45,312 nt of DNA from CAZJYC01 sp964550165 (GTDB lineage: Bacteria > Acidobacteriota > Aminicenantia > Aminicenantales > Aminicenantaceae). Positions 1-9,460 of the stretch are shown here, piece by piece. The stretch covers positions 1-45,312 of the forward strand of contig CAZJYC010000015.1 in the NCBI GenBank assembly GCA_964550165.1, in the 5' to 3' direction. Numbering within the stretch: the stretch's first letter is position 1; every line of letters starts with the position of its first letter. The notes under the pieces were generated by a model. That model did no database searches and was not told where the DNA came from. It was given only the letters and a program-made list of their open reading frames with translations. The position numbers and the translations under genes are program-made.

Positions 1-107
1 AGGCCCATGGCGGTGGGTGGGAGGGTCTTTGGCGAGGAGGGATGGAAACCAGCACGGTTCAAGTTGCTTTTATCATCATAGGCCTTCACGGAAAAAAAGA
101 TGCTTAC
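1..107. repeat. Dispersed G-rich repeat, copy 1 (truncated by window edge)
   Basis: This stretch aligns with 26719-26826 at roughly 89% identity by eye, with one single-base insertion. It holds a conserved G-run region (GGTGGGTGGGAGGG, 14-27 approx.) and the sequence GGAAACCAGC (44-53), which in the other copy forms the right arm of a 10-bp stem. The left arm would lie before base 1. It ends about 16 bp upstream of the guaA promoter -35 box. Whether it is a mobile element, an upstream regulatory element or part of an RNA cannot be told here. Confidence 0.75.
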
Positions 108-123
108 TTTTTTTATTAACGCA

Positions 124-152
124 TTTACAATAAAAAAGACCTCTGCTAAAAT
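124..152 (+). promoter_or_regulatory. Sigma-70-type promoter for guaA
   Basis: TTTACA (124-129) and TAAAAT (147-152) are separated by exactly 17 bp and each differs from consensus by one base. Transcription would be expected to start near 158-160, which is the guaA ATG itself, so the message may be leaderless. No Shine-Dalgarno sequence precedes that ATG. Confidence 0.6.
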
Positions 153-158
153 CGGAAA

Positions 159-1691
159 ATGATAAAGGTCGTTGTCCTCGATTTCGGCTCCCAGTACACC
201 CAGCTCATTGCCAGAAAAATAAGGGAATTGGGGATTTTTTCCGAAATTTTGCCTTTTAACATCTCTCTTTCCATTCTCAGGAGAGAGAGACCTTCGGCTC
301 TCGTCCTTTCCGGGGGTCCTCAGAGCGTCTACGAGAAGGGCGCGCCTCTTCCCTCCAAAGAAATTTTTGAGCTGCGGATTCCTGTTCTGGGGATTTGCTA
401 CGGGTTGCAGCTCATGGCCCATCTCTTGGGAGGCAAAGTGACCTCTTCCCAGAAAAGAGAATACGGCTTTGCTTCGCTCAGAGTCTTGGATAGAAAAGGG
501 CTTCTGGCCGGAATCAGGGATGGAGGACAGGTCTGGATGAGTCATGGGGATAACGTCGAGAAAGTGCCGCCGGGCTTTATCGTCTCTGGAATGACAGCCG
601 ATTGCTATACAGCGGCCATGGAAGAAAGAAAGAAGAAATTTTTCGGAGTCCAGTTCCATCCCGAGGTTGTCCATACCAAACAGGGGAAAACAATTTTATC
701 GAACTTCCTCTTTTCCCTTTCTGGGCTGGAAGCCGAGTGGAAAATCGGTCCCTTTATCGAGCGGAAAGTGGAAGAGATCCGCGAGCAGGTCAACGGGAAA
801 AGGATTATCTGCGGGCTGAGCGGGGGAGTGGATTCTCTCGTCACGTCCCTGTTCGTCCAGAAAGCAGTGCAGGATAACCTCGTCTGTATCTTTGTGGACA
901 ACGGCCTTTTGAGGAAAGGGCAGTACCGGGAATTGATGGGGAAGTTTAAGGATAAGCTGGCGCTGAATGTTGTCGGTGTCGATGCCTCCGAGCTTTTTCT
1001 GGAGAGGCTGAGAAATGTGATTTCGCCGGAGAGAAAAAGGAAGATCATCGGCGAGACCTTTATTCGCATCTTCGAAGAGCAAGCCAGGAGAATCGGAAAG
1101 GTGAAGTTCTTAGCCCAGGGAACGATCTATCCTGATGTGATCGAAAGTCGGCCTGTTCGAGGGCCCTCGTCCTCGATCAAATCGCACCACAACGTTGGCG
1201 GCCTGCCGGCACGGTTGAAATTTCGGTTGATCGAGCCGCTCAAAGAGCTTTTTAAGGATGAAGTGAGGGCTCTGGCCGAGCGCTTGGGAGTGGGCAGGGA
1301 ATTCATTTTTCAGCATCCCTTTCCAGGACCTGGATTGGCAGTCCGGATTGTTGGCGCAGTCACTCCAGAGAGGCTCAGGATCCTGAGGGATGCCGATGAG
1401 ATTCTCCTCCAGGAAATCAAAAGAGCCCGACTTTACCATAAGCTGTGGCAGGCCTTTGTGGTTTTGCTTCCCGTAAAATCGGTTGGAGTCATGGGGGACA
1501 GAAGGACTTACCAGAGCGTTGTTGTGGTCAGGCTTGTCCGCAGTGTGGACGGGATGACGGCGGACTGGTATCCTGTCCCAGCCGAGCTTCTTTCCCGGAT
1601 ATCGAACCGGATTGTGAACGAGGTTGAGGGAGTGAACCGGATTGTCTATGACATCACCTCAAAGCCGCCAGCAACCATAGAGTGGGAGTAA
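159..1691 (+). CDS. guaA: GMP synthase (glutamine-hydrolysing)
   Basis: Converts XMP to GMP using ATP and glutamine, the last step of guanine nucleotide synthesis, in the cytoplasm. The 510-residue length is normal. An N-terminal class I glutamine amidotransferase domain carries the catalytic triad: Cys80 in GICYG, His167 and Glu169 in FHPE. It is followed by the ATP-pyrophosphatase domain with the P-loop SGGVDS (221-226) and the C-terminal dimerisation domain ending in KPPATIEWE. The ATG at 159 is chosen because the conserved LDFGSQYTQ follows at once. There is no visible ribosome binding site, which fits a leaderless transcript. The stop is 2 bp from the dnaE start, so the two genes are probably co-transcribed. 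Confidence 0.97.
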   Translation: MIKVVVLDFGSQYTQLIARKIRELGIFSEILPFNISLSILRRERPSALVLSGGPQSVYEKGAPLPSKEIFELRIPVLGICYGLQLMAHLLGGKVTSSQKREYGFASLRVLDRKGLLAGIRDGGQVWMSHGDNVEKVPPGFIVSGMTADCYTAAMEERKKKFFGVQFHPEVVHTKQGKTILSNFLFSLSGLEAEWKIGPFIERKVEEIREQVNGKRIICGLSGGVDSLVTSLFVQKAVQDNLVCIFVDNGLLRKGQYRELMGKFKDKLALNVVGVDASELFLERLRNVISPERKRKIIGETFIRIFEEQARRIGKVKFLAQGTIYPDVIESRPVRGPSSSIKSHHNVGGLPARLKFRLIEPLKELFKDEVRALAERLGVGREFIFQHPFPGPGLAVRIVGAVTPERLRILRDADEILLQEIKRARLYHKLWQAFVVLLPVKSVGVMGDRRTYQSVVVVRLVRSVDGMTADWYPVPAELLSRISNRIVNEVEGVNRIVYDITSKPPATIEWE

Positions 1692-1693
1692 GA

Positions 1694-4600
1694 ATGCAGC
1701 TTTCCTTCATTCATCTTCATAACCATTCCGAGTTCAGCATCCTCGATGGCGCGTTGAAAACAGCCGCTTTAGTCGAAGCCGCCTACAGGAACAACATGCC
1801 GGCAGTGGCTTTGACCGACCATGGAAACATTTTTGGCGCGGTCAGCTTTTTCAAGCAGGCCAAGGAAAAGGATATCAAGCCGATTCTGGGGTGTGAAGTT
1901 TACATCGCCCCCAAGAGCCGGTTTGAAAAAAGGACCGAAAAAAACATGCCAGGCCACTTTCATCTCACCCTGCTGGTCAAGGATGAAAAGGGATACAGAA
2001 ACCTCTGTCAGCTTATCACCATGAGCTACCTGGAAGGGTTCTATTACCGACCGCGCATGGACAAAGAGCTGTTGGCCAAGCATAGCGAGGGGCTGATCGG
2101 ATTTTCAGGCTGTTTGAAAGGCGAGGTCAGCCATTATCTGGCGCTGGATCTGGAGGAGCGGGCCGAAGAGGCGATGATGGAGTATGCCTCGATTTTTTCA
2201 AAAGGCGACTTTTATGTCGAGATTCAAGATAACGGCCTGGACGATCAGCGCAGGATCAACCCTTCGCTCATCCGCCTCGCCAAAAGAAAGGACCTGCCAA
2301 TGGTGGCTACCAATGATGTTCACTACCTGGCCAAAGCCGATGCGGAAAGCCACGACATTCTGCTCTGTATCCAGACCAACAAAAAGGTGACAGACCAGGA
2401 TCGAATTCGGTTCGGCTCCAACGAGTTCTATTTCAAATCGAGCGCCGAGATGATTGAACTCTTCGGCGAAATTCCCGAAGCCATCCGGAACACAGCCAGA
2501 ATCGCTTCCTTATGCAATTTTGACTTTCCCTTTTCCGGTCACTTTTTACCGCAGTTCAAACCTCCGGAGACGATGTCCTTGCAGGACTATTTCGATCAGG
2601 TTGTCAAGCGTGGATTCCAGAACCAGCTGGAGACAATCCGGAAAAGGCGAGGGACAGACGAGCTGTCCCTTGAGGAATACGAGCAGAGACTGGAGAAGGA
2701 AATCAATCTCGTCAAAGAGATGGGGTTTGAAGGCTATTTTCTGATTGTCTGGGACCTTATTCAGATGGCCAAGTCCAAGAATATTCCTGTCGGCCCTGGA
2801 AGAGGCTCAGCCGCGGGAAGCCTGCTGGCCTATAGCCTGGGAATAACGGATATCGACCCTCTGGAATACGACCTTTTGTTCGAAAGATTCCTCAACCCGG
2901 AACGAATCAGTCTTCCGGATATCGATATCGATTTCTGCGGAAGGCGAAGGGATGAGGTCCTCGATTATGTGACCAAAAAATACGGCCGGGAGAATGTTTG
3001 CCAGATCATCACTTTTGGCACCATGGCTGCTCGAGCGGCGGTCAGGGATGTGGGAAGAGCTTTGGAAGTGCCTCTTCCCGATGTGGACAGGATTGCCAAG
3101 ATGATCCCGCCCTTCGGTCCAGATGCCACCATCGCCGGCGCCCTGAAAAAAATCCCGCAGTTGAAGGAATTGAGGGACCGGGATACCAAGATCGCCCACC
3201 TCCTCTCTGTCGCTCAAAAATTGGAGGGGCAGATTCGTCATCCCTCCATCCATGCCGCTGGAATCGTCATCGCTCCGAAACCGCTGGTCGAGTTCACGCC
3301 TCTTTACCAGTCGGTGAAGGGAGAAATCACCACGCAATTCCCGATGCAGGACATCGAGGCTTTAGGCTTGCTCAAAATGGACTTGCTCGGCCTGCGAAAC
3401 CTGACTGTCATTCAGGATACGATAGACCTTATCGAAAAAGACACGGGACATAGAATCGACCTGAAGAACATTCCCTTGGACGACAAAGAAACCTTTGAAG
3501 TTTTCAAATCCGGCAACACCGACGGCGTCTTCCAATTTGAAAGCCACGGCATGAAGGACTTGCTCAGGAATTTCAAGCCTGAAATATTTCGCGATCTGAT
3601 AGCTTTGAACGCGCTCTACCGCCCCGGCCCGCTCAAAAGCGGAATGACCGATGAGTTCATAAAGCGCAAGAACCATCCGGACCGCATCAGCTATGAATGT
3701 CCTGAGTTAGAGCCCATCCTGAAAGAGACGCAAGGCATCATTGTCTATCAGGAGCAGGTGATGAGAATTGCCACGGAACTGGCGGAATTCACCATGGCTG
3801 AGGCCGACATCTTGCGCAAAGCCATGGGTAAGAAAGTGACGGGAATGATGAGAGCTCAGAGGCAGCATTTTATCCAGGGAGCGAGGAAAAGTGGCCTGAG
3901 CCAGACGAAAGCCGTCAGGATCTTTGATCAGATCAAATATTTCGCCGAATACGGCTTTAATAAATCCCATAGTGCCGCTTACGCATATTTGGCCTACCGG
4001 ACAGCTTATCTGAAGGCCCATTATCCGGTCTGTTTTCTCGCCGCCCTCTTGACTTCAGAAGCTGAACGGGGAGCGACGTCCCAGGTCGTCAAGTACATCA
4101 ACGAATGTCAGGAAATGGGCATCAAAGTTCTTCCCCCTGACATCAATGCCAGCCAGCTCACCTTCACCGTGGTTAAAAGGGATATCCGCTTCGGGCTCTC
4201 GGCCATCAAGAATGTTGGCGAAGGCGCTGTCCGGGCAATCCTTGAGGCAAGGAGAAAGAGAGGCAAGTTTGTCTCTCCTTTTGACGTTTTCGAGGAGACC
4301 GACCCGAAGACTGTGAACCGGAAAGTGATCGAGAGCTTGATCAAAGCCGGGGCCTTTGACTCTCTGGGTTGGCGAAGGTCGCAGCTCTTTCACCTCATCG
4401 ATAAGATGATTGAGTATTCTCACGAAATGCAGAAAATCAAATCCTCAAAACAGAGCCTTCTTTTCGGACGAGGCCAGATTGAGCCGCCGGCTGTTCCTCC
4501 TGAACTCAAAGAAATGCCGGAATGGGATGAGCCTTTGTATCTTTCTTACGAGAAAGATGCCTTGGGATTCTACATCACCGGTCATCCCCTGGCCCAATTC

Positions 4601-5167
4601 GGGAAGCGCTTGAAAAGGCTTGTTTCCCACTCCATCGGCGAGCTGGATGATGAGAAAGATTTTAACAGCGAAATTCGCATGGCTGGGGTTATCTCGGCCT
4701 TCAAGCCTCTTAAAACTAAGAGGGATGAAAGGATGGCCACCTTTATCCTTGAAGATTTGAGCGGCCGAATCGAGGTCGTGGCTTTTCCTGATGTGTACAA
4801 AAGACATTATGACCAGATTCGGGCAGACCAGCTCGTCTGGGTTAAGGGAAAATTTTTGGGCGAGGGAGAAAACAGGAGGATTCATCTCCTCCAGGTCATG
4901 CCCTTGACCGATGCCTTCCAGAAACAGGCAAAGCGGATGGTTCTGCGCATCTTTCTCCCGGGAATCGAGGAGTCGGTCTTTGAAGAACTGAAGGACATGC
5001 TGGCTCAGAATCAAGGCGATTGCCCGGTGTTTTTCGAGCTCGAAGCGCCTCCTTCCCACAAGGTGATCGTTCAGTCGACCGAAGTCCAGGGAGTCTCTCT
5101 TTCCGAAGACTTAACGAGCAAAATTGAAAGCTTGCTGGGTGAAAATTCCGTATTTGTCGAATATTAA
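1694..5167 (+). CDS. dnaE: DNA polymerase III alpha subunit (DnaE type)
   Basis: Catalytic subunit of the replicative polymerase. The 1157 residues show an N-terminal PHP domain (HLHNHSEFS), the polymerase core with acidic residues in DIDIDF (Asp409, 411, 413) and KMDLLG (Asp563), the helix-hairpin-helix/tau-binding region, and an OB fold near 985-1060 (MAGVISAFKP...FILEDLSG). This is the DnaE1 layout, without the inserted proofreading exonuclease of PolC. An in-frame GTG at 1682 lies inside guaA; I prefer ATG 1694 because GGGAG at 1684-1688 sits 5 nt before it and the PHP motif follows. It is separated by 2 bp from guaA, an uncommon partner for dnaE. Confidence 0.96.
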   Translation: MQLSFIHLHNHSEFSILDGALKTAALVEAAYRNNMPAVALTDHGNIFGAVSFFKQAKEKDIKPILGCEVYIAPKSRFEKRTEKNMPGHFHLTLLVKDEKGYRNLCQLITMSYLEGFYYRPRMDKELLAKHSEGLIGFSGCLKGEVSHYLALDLEERAEEAMMEYASIFSKGDFYVEIQDNGLDDQRRINPSLIRLAKRKDLPMVATNDVHYLAKADAESHDILLCIQTNKKVTDQDRIRFGSNEFYFKSSAEMIELFGEIPEAIRNTARIASLCNFDFPFSGHFLPQFKPPETMSLQDYFDQVVKRGFQNQLETIRKRRGTDELSLEEYEQRLEKEINLVKEMGFEGYFLIVWDLIQMAKSKNIPVGPGRGSAAGSLLAYSLGITDIDPLEYDLLFERFLNPERISLPDIDIDFCGRRRDEVLDYVTKKYGRENVCQIITFGTMAARAAVRDVGRALEVPLPDVDRIAKMIPPFGPDATIAGALKKIPQLKELRDRDTKIAHLLSVAQKLEGQIRHPSIHAAGIVIAPKPLVEFTPLYQSVKGEITTQFPMQDIEALGLLKMDLLGLRNLTVIQDTIDLIEKDTGHRIDLKNIPLDDKETFEVFKSGNTDGVFQFESHGMKDLLRNFKPEIFRDLIALNALYRPGPLKSGMTDEFIKRKNHPDRISYECPELEPILKETQGIIVYQEQVMRIATELAEFTMAEADILRKAMGKKVTGMMRAQRQHFIQGARKSGLSQTKAVRIFDQIKYFAEYGFNKSHSAAYAYLAYRTAYLKAHYPVCFLAALLTSEAERGATSQVVKYINECQEMGIKVLPPDINASQLTFTVVKRDIRFGLSAIKNVGEGAVRAILEARRKRGKFVSPFDVFEETDPKTVNRKVIESLIKAGAFDSLGWRRSQLFHLIDKMIEYSHEMQKIKSSKQSLLFGRGQIEPPAVPPELKEMPEWDEPLYLSYEKDALGFYITGHPLAQFGKRLKRLVSHSIGELDDEKDFNSEIRMAGVISAFKPLKTKRDERMATFILEDLSGRIEVVAFPDVYKRHYDQIRADQLVWVKGKFLGEGENRRIHLLQVMPLTDAFQKQAKRMVLRIFLPGIEESVFEELKDMLAQNQGDCPVFFELEAPPSHKVIVQSTEVQGVSLSEDLTSKIESLLGENSVFVEY

Positions 5168-5313
5168 AACCGTCACCGTTCGTTTTTCCTCTCCAGCAGA
5201 GCAGCTTTCACTTTTTTGGCCATTTTTTTTGAGTTGAATCCTAAAGGCTGACGTTATTTAATATGATAAACAAAAATTTCATAATCAACTGAGTCATACA
5301 GGTCAGCTTAACG

Positions 5314-5341
5314 TTGACACACAGAAGAGAAAAATGTTAAT
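5314..5341 (+). promoter_or_regulatory. Putative promoter for the receiver-domain gene
   Basis: A perfect TTGACA (5314-5319) is followed 16 bp later by GTTAAT (5336-5341), about 30 nt before the ATG at 5374. A second, weaker pair (TTGAAT 5234-5239, TTTAAT 5257-5262, spacing 17) lies upstream. The remainder of the 206-bp gap after dnaE is AT-rich and shows no convincing terminator hairpin. Confidence 0.45.
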
Positions 5342-5373
5342 TAAATGGAGTTTTTTCAGAAGGTTCGAAGTTC

Positions 5374-5985
5374 ATGAAGACATATAAATTGATTGTTGCT
5401 GACAACAGCCCATCAGTTCGGAAGGTTGTTCAGATGGCTTTTCCGGAGGCAGATTTTGAGGTCTATCCTTTTGAGGACGGAATGGGAGTCATGAACTCCA
5501 TCCATTCCATAAATCCTGACGCTGTGCTTCTGAGCTTTTCTCTTCCCGGGAAGGACGGCTATGAGGTTGGCTCTTACCTGAGGAGCCAGGAGAAATTCAA
5601 ACAGACAGCTCTTGTTTTGCTCAAAGGAGCCTTTGAGCCTTTAGATAAAGAAAAGATTGCCGGTTTGGAGCATGATGGGATCGTCCAGGAGCCTTTTGAT
5701 TCTGAACGATTGGTCCGGGTTGTCCGGGAGCTCATCGAGAAGAAGAAAAAGCCAAAGACTCTTCCTGAGGAGCTGGATGAGGTTCCCCTGACGGAATCCC
5801 AGGCAGAGAAAAAGAGCCTTTATCCTGAAGAATGGAGGGAAGAGGTTGAAGAGAAAATCAGAACAGCGGTGCGGCAAGAAATCCTCGGCGTCCAGAGGGA
5901 GCTGGAAAAGAGAGTCAAGGCCCAGGTCGTTGCCGAGATCAAAAGTATTCTTCAGAAGGAAAAAGAAAAAAGCAACAGAGATTGA
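5374..5985 (+). CDS. Receiver-domain protein with degenerate phosphorylation site
   Basis: Residues 1-118 have the fold pattern of a two-component receiver: IVADNS at the acidic pocket, LPGKDGYEV after beta-3, and EPFD where receivers normally read KPFD. The phosphoacceptor Asp expected before the LPG turn is Ser54 (LLSFSLPG), the conserved Lys is Glu106, and the Ser/Thr of beta-4 is Lys84. Phospho-switching is therefore unlikely, and it looks like a pseudo-receiver. Residues about 119-203 form a charged, probably helical tail rich in Glu, Lys and Arg. There is no DNA-binding or enzymatic output domain. It lies 9 bp before valS and may share its transcript. Its partner and role are unknown. 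Confidence 0.8.
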   Translation: MKTYKLIVADNSPSVRKVVQMAFPEADFEVYPFEDGMGVMNSIHSINPDAVLLSFSLPGKDGYEVGSYLRSQEKFKQTALVLLKGAFEPLDKEKIAGLEHDGIVQEPFDSERLVRVVRELIEKKKKPKTLPEELDEVPLTESQAEKKSLYPEEWREEVEEKIRTAVRQEILGVQRELEKRVKAQVVAEIKSILQKEKEKSNRD

Positions 5986-5994
5986 GATTTGACG

Positions 5995-8646
5995 ATGGAG
6001 ATAAAACACATTCGCGAGAAAGCGTATGACCCCAAGCCCGTTGAGGAAAAATGGTCAAAATTCTGGATCGAAGAGCGGCTTTTTACACCCGAGGTCCCTT
6101 CGTCCAAGAAAAAATTTTCCATGGTTCTTCCTCCGCCGAACGTGACCGGTTCGCTCCATATCGGGCATGCCCTTTGTTTCACTCTGCCCGATATCATCGT
6201 TCGCTGGAAGAGGATGAAGGGTTTCAACACCCTCTGGCTTCCTGGAACAGACCACGCCTCAATCGCTGTCCACAACGTGATCGAGCAGAGCCTGGCTGAA
6301 AAGGGGCTGAGCCGGGAGAAAATCGGCCGGGAAGAGTTTTTAAAGGTCGCCTGGGAGTGGAAGAAAAAATACGGCGGCGTGATCATCCACCAGCTGAAAA
6401 AGCTTGGCACGTCTCTGGACTGGACGAGGGAGAGGTTCACCCTGGATGAGGACTTTATGAAAGCCGTACGGCGTGTTTTCGTTGAACTCTTCCGCGAGGG
6501 ACTTATCTACAGAGATTATTATCTTGTCAACCGTTGCCCCCATTGCGGGACCGTTCTTTCGGATATCGAAGTCGAACACAGAGAAAAGAAAGGAAAGCTT
6601 TACTATATCAAATATCCTCTGCTCGATGGCAAAGGAAGCGTCACTGTAGCCACAACCCGGCCTGAGACCATGCTGGGCGACACGGCCGTGGCTGTCCATC
6701 CCGAAGACAAGCGTTACAAAAAAATCCAGGGCCAAAAGCTCCTCCTTCCCCTTGTCAACCGAGAGATTCCGGTTATCACCGACGAACGGGTGGAGATGGA
6801 TTTCGGGACAGGAGTGGTTAAAGTGACTCCGGCCCACGACCCGGTAGACTTTGAGCTGGGCAAGCGGCACAACCTGGAGCAGGTGATCGTCATCGACGGT
6901 TCAGGGAGGATGACAGAGGCTGCAGGCAAAGAATTCAAGGGATTGGACAGGTTTGAATGCCGGGAAAAAGTCTTGGAGAAGCTCGCCGAGCAAGGGTTTC
7001 TGGAGAAAGTCGAGGATTACCAGCATGCTGTCGGCCACTGCTACCGCTGCAAGTCTGTCATCGAGCCCCATCTTTCCTGGCAATGGTTTGTCCGCGTCGG
7101 GCCCCTGGCCAAAGAGGCGATCAAGGTGGTTGAGGAAGGCAAAATCCGCTTCATCCCTCCCAACTGGGCCAAGACCTATTTTGAATGGATGGACAACATC
7201 CATGACTGGTGTATTTCGCGCCAGCTCTGGTGGGGGCACCGCATTCCCGCCTGGTATTGCCAGCAGTGCCAGGAAGTCATCGTGGCTGAGGAGCCGCCGG
7301 AGAAATGCACAAAGTGCCAGAGCCCAGACATCGTCCAGGAACCGGATGTGCTTGACACCTGGTTCAGTTCAGCACTCTGGCCTTTTGCCACCATGGGCTG
7401 GCCCGCAGAAACTGAGGATTTGAAGGCCTTCTACCCTACAGACCTGATGTCCACTGGGTTTGACATCATCTTTTTCTGGGTGGCGCGGATGATCATGATG
7501 GGGCTCAAATTCGCCAAAGACATTCCTTTCCGGGATGTCTTTATCAACGGCCTGGTCCGGGATATTCGCCGGCGGAAGATGAGCAAATCCGAAGGGAACA
7601 TCATCGACCCCCTGGAGATGATCGAGAAGTACGGCACAGACGCCCTGAGGTTTACTCTGGCTGCCCTGGCCATTCCAGGCATGGACATCTCTCTCTCTGA
7701 GGAGAGGATGGCCGGCTACAGAGCTTTTGCCAACAAGATCTGGAATGCCGCCCGCTTTGTTTTGATGAGCATCTCAGGCGGCGAACTACATCCGATAGAA
7801 GAAGAGCTGACATTGGCGGACAGGTGGATCCGGAGCCGGCTGGCCAGGATCACGGAGGAGCTGAACAGCGCTTTAGAAGAATATAAGTTTTATGAGGCGG
7901 CGGATAAAGTCTATCACTTCATCTGGCATGAATTCTGCGACTGGTACATCGAGCTGGTCAAGCCAAGCCTTAAGGCTGGCAACAGAACTTCAGAAGCTGT
8001 TTTGGTCGAAACTCTGGACCAGATCCTCCGTCTTCTCCACCCTTTCATGCCCTTCATCACCGAAGAAATCTGGCAGCATCTTCCCGGTTCTCAGAAATCC
8101 CTGGTCGTGGCGGACTTTCCAAAGGCCAGGGAAGATTGGAAGGATGAGAAAGCAGAGATGGAGATGAAGCCCCTCCAGGATGCGGTTATCGGGATCAGGA
8201 CGATAAGAGCAGAGAACAGGATTCCTCCCAAGCGGCAGATCGGGCTCTGGCTGAAAATAAGCAACGACAAGGAGAAGAAAACTCTCAGCCAAAACAAGGC
8301 TTATGTTCAGACTCTGGCCAATATTCGCAAGATAGAGCTCTATGACCGATTTCCGAAAGAGAAAGAGCTCTTAAAAGGAGTTGCCGGGAGTTGGGAGATT
8401 GCCATTCCGATCGAAGAAGGGCTTGTCGATTTAGAACAGGAAAAGCACAGGCTTGAAAAAGAGCTGATGAAGATCGCGCAGGACATAAAGAAGACCGAAG
8501 CCAGGCTTCAGGATAAAAACTTCCTCAACCGTGCACCAAAGGAATTCGTCGAAGAGACACAAACGCGGTTGAAGGAGCTTCAGAGCAAAAAGATAAAGGT
8601 TGAAGAGAGCCTCAGCCACATTCTCTACCTGACGGATCAGGCGTAG
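5995..8646 (+). CDS. valS: Valine--tRNA ligase
   Basis: Charges tRNA-Val with valine. It is a class I synthetase with the HIGH motif at residues 55-58 and KMSKS at 528-532. The CP1 editing insertion lies between them (TTRPETMLGDTA), with several CxxC zinc-ribbon pairs (CPHCG, CYRCK, CQQC...CTKC). The C-terminal anticodon-binding domain and the final coiled-coil arm (about 815-883, Lys/Glu-rich) are complete; 883 residues is normal. An in-frame TTG at 5989 is possible, but ATG 5995 fits better. The cognate tRNA-Val(GAC) lies about 21 kb downstream. Confidence 0.96.
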   Translation: MEIKHIREKAYDPKPVEEKWSKFWIEERLFTPEVPSSKKKFSMVLPPPNVTGSLHIGHALCFTLPDIIVRWKRMKGFNTLWLPGTDHASIAVHNVIEQSLAEKGLSREKIGREEFLKVAWEWKKKYGGVIIHQLKKLGTSLDWTRERFTLDEDFMKAVRRVFVELFREGLIYRDYYLVNRCPHCGTVLSDIEVEHREKKGKLYYIKYPLLDGKGSVTVATTRPETMLGDTAVAVHPEDKRYKKIQGQKLLLPLVNREIPVITDERVEMDFGTGVVKVTPAHDPVDFELGKRHNLEQVIVIDGSGRMTEAAGKEFKGLDRFECREKVLEKLAEQGFLEKVEDYQHAVGHCYRCKSVIEPHLSWQWFVRVGPLAKEAIKVVEEGKIRFIPPNWAKTYFEWMDNIHDWCISRQLWWGHRIPAWYCQQCQEVIVAEEPPEKCTKCQSPDIVQEPDVLDTWFSSALWPFATMGWPAETEDLKAFYPTDLMSTGFDIIFFWVARMIMMGLKFAKDIPFRDVFINGLVRDIRRRKMSKSEGNIIDPLEMIEKYGTDALRFTLAALAIPGMDISLSEERMAGYRAFANKIWNAARFVLMSISGGELHPIEEELTLADRWIRSRLARITEELNSALEEYKFYEAADKVYHFIWHEFCDWYIELVKPSLKAGNRTSEAVLVETLDQILRLLHPFMPFITEEIWQHLPGSQKSLVVADFPKAREDWKDEKAEMEMKPLQDAVIGIRTIRAENRIPPKRQIGLWLKISNDKEKKTLSQNKAYVQTLANIRKIELYDRFPKEKELLKGVAGSWEIAIPIEEGLVDLEQEKHRLEKELMKIAQDIKKTEARLQDKNFLNRAPKEFVEETQTRLKELQSKKIKVEESLSHILYLTDQA

Positions 8647-8725
8647 ATTTGGAATTTAGGGGAGCTCAAAATATCATGAAATATTTAAAATTAGCTATAC
8701 TAACTGTATTCCAGGGAATTTGATA

Positions 8726-9460
8726 ATGAAGATCGGAGCCAAAATCCATCGGGTCATGAGCTGCACTTCGACTAACGACCTTGCCAAAGACCTGGCTCTT
8801 TCTGGAGCAGAGGAAGGGACTGTTGTCGTTGCCGATGAGCAAACACAGGGAAGAGGGACGCGGGGAAGGAGCTGGTATTCGGCGCAGAAAAAAGGGCTCT
8901 ATCTGTCCTGTCTCGTTTATCCGCCTCAACCCCGCATTTCTCTTCTTCCAATCATAGCCGGCCTTTCGGCGAGCGATGCTATCTTTGAGTCGGTTGGAAT
9001 CAGGGTCAGGCTGAGATGGCCCAATGATTTGGTCTGGGGGAAGAAGAAGCTGGGAGGCATTCTCTGCGAGAGCGGCTTTTTGGGAAACCGGGCGAGTTAT
9101 GCTATCCTTGGCATCGGGATCAATGTGAGCCACGAAAGGAATGATTTCCCTGAGGATATCCGCTCGCAAGCGACATCGCTCAGGCTTATCACGAACAAGG
9201 AGATCAACGGAAAGAAGTTCCTTGAAAGGCTATGCGATGCTTTGGATTATCGGTATAATCAATTTTTACGAAATGAAAGAGAGAGGATTGTTCGCGCCTT
9301 CGAGGACTATTCGATTTTGCATCTCGGAAAGGAAGTCAAAGTTCTCACCGAAAAAGGAGAAATCTCCGGAAGATACAACGGCATCGATCCGCAGGGTGGC
9401 TTGATCCTGGAGAGTCGAGGGGAAAGGCACTCCCTTTTTGCAGGAGAAATCAAACGGTGA
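8726..9460 (+). CDS. birA: Biotin--[acetyl-CoA carboxylase] ligase, monofunctional
   Basis: Attaches biotin to the biotin carboxyl carrier domain through biotinyl-AMP. The 244 residues contain the adenylate-binding loop GRGTRGR, RWPNDL, KLGGIL, and a short C-terminal SH3-like domain (KEVKVLTEKGEISG...GGLILES). There is no N-terminal helix-turn-helix, so this is the group I enzyme without the operator-binding function of E. coli BirA. TTG 8720 is also in frame; ATG 8726 with AGGGA (8713-8717) upstream is preferred. coaX follows after a repeat-filled gap, a pairing common in bacteria. Confidence 0.93.
   Translation: MKIGAKIHRVMSCTSTNDLAKDLALSGAEEGTVVVADEQTQGRGTRGRSWYSAQKKGLYLSCLVYPPQPRISLLPIIAGLSASDAIFESVGIRVRLRWPNDLVWGKKKLGGILCESGFLGNRASYAILGIGINVSHERNDFPEDIRSQATSLRLITNKEINGKKFLERLCDALDYRYNQFLRNERERIVRAFEDYSILHLGKEVKVLTEKGEISGRYNGIDPQGGLILESRGERHSLFAGEIKR

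Noticed and set aside
5374..5985. Conventional response regulator
   Set aside because: The phosphoacceptor Asp and the conserved Lys are both replaced and there is no output domain.
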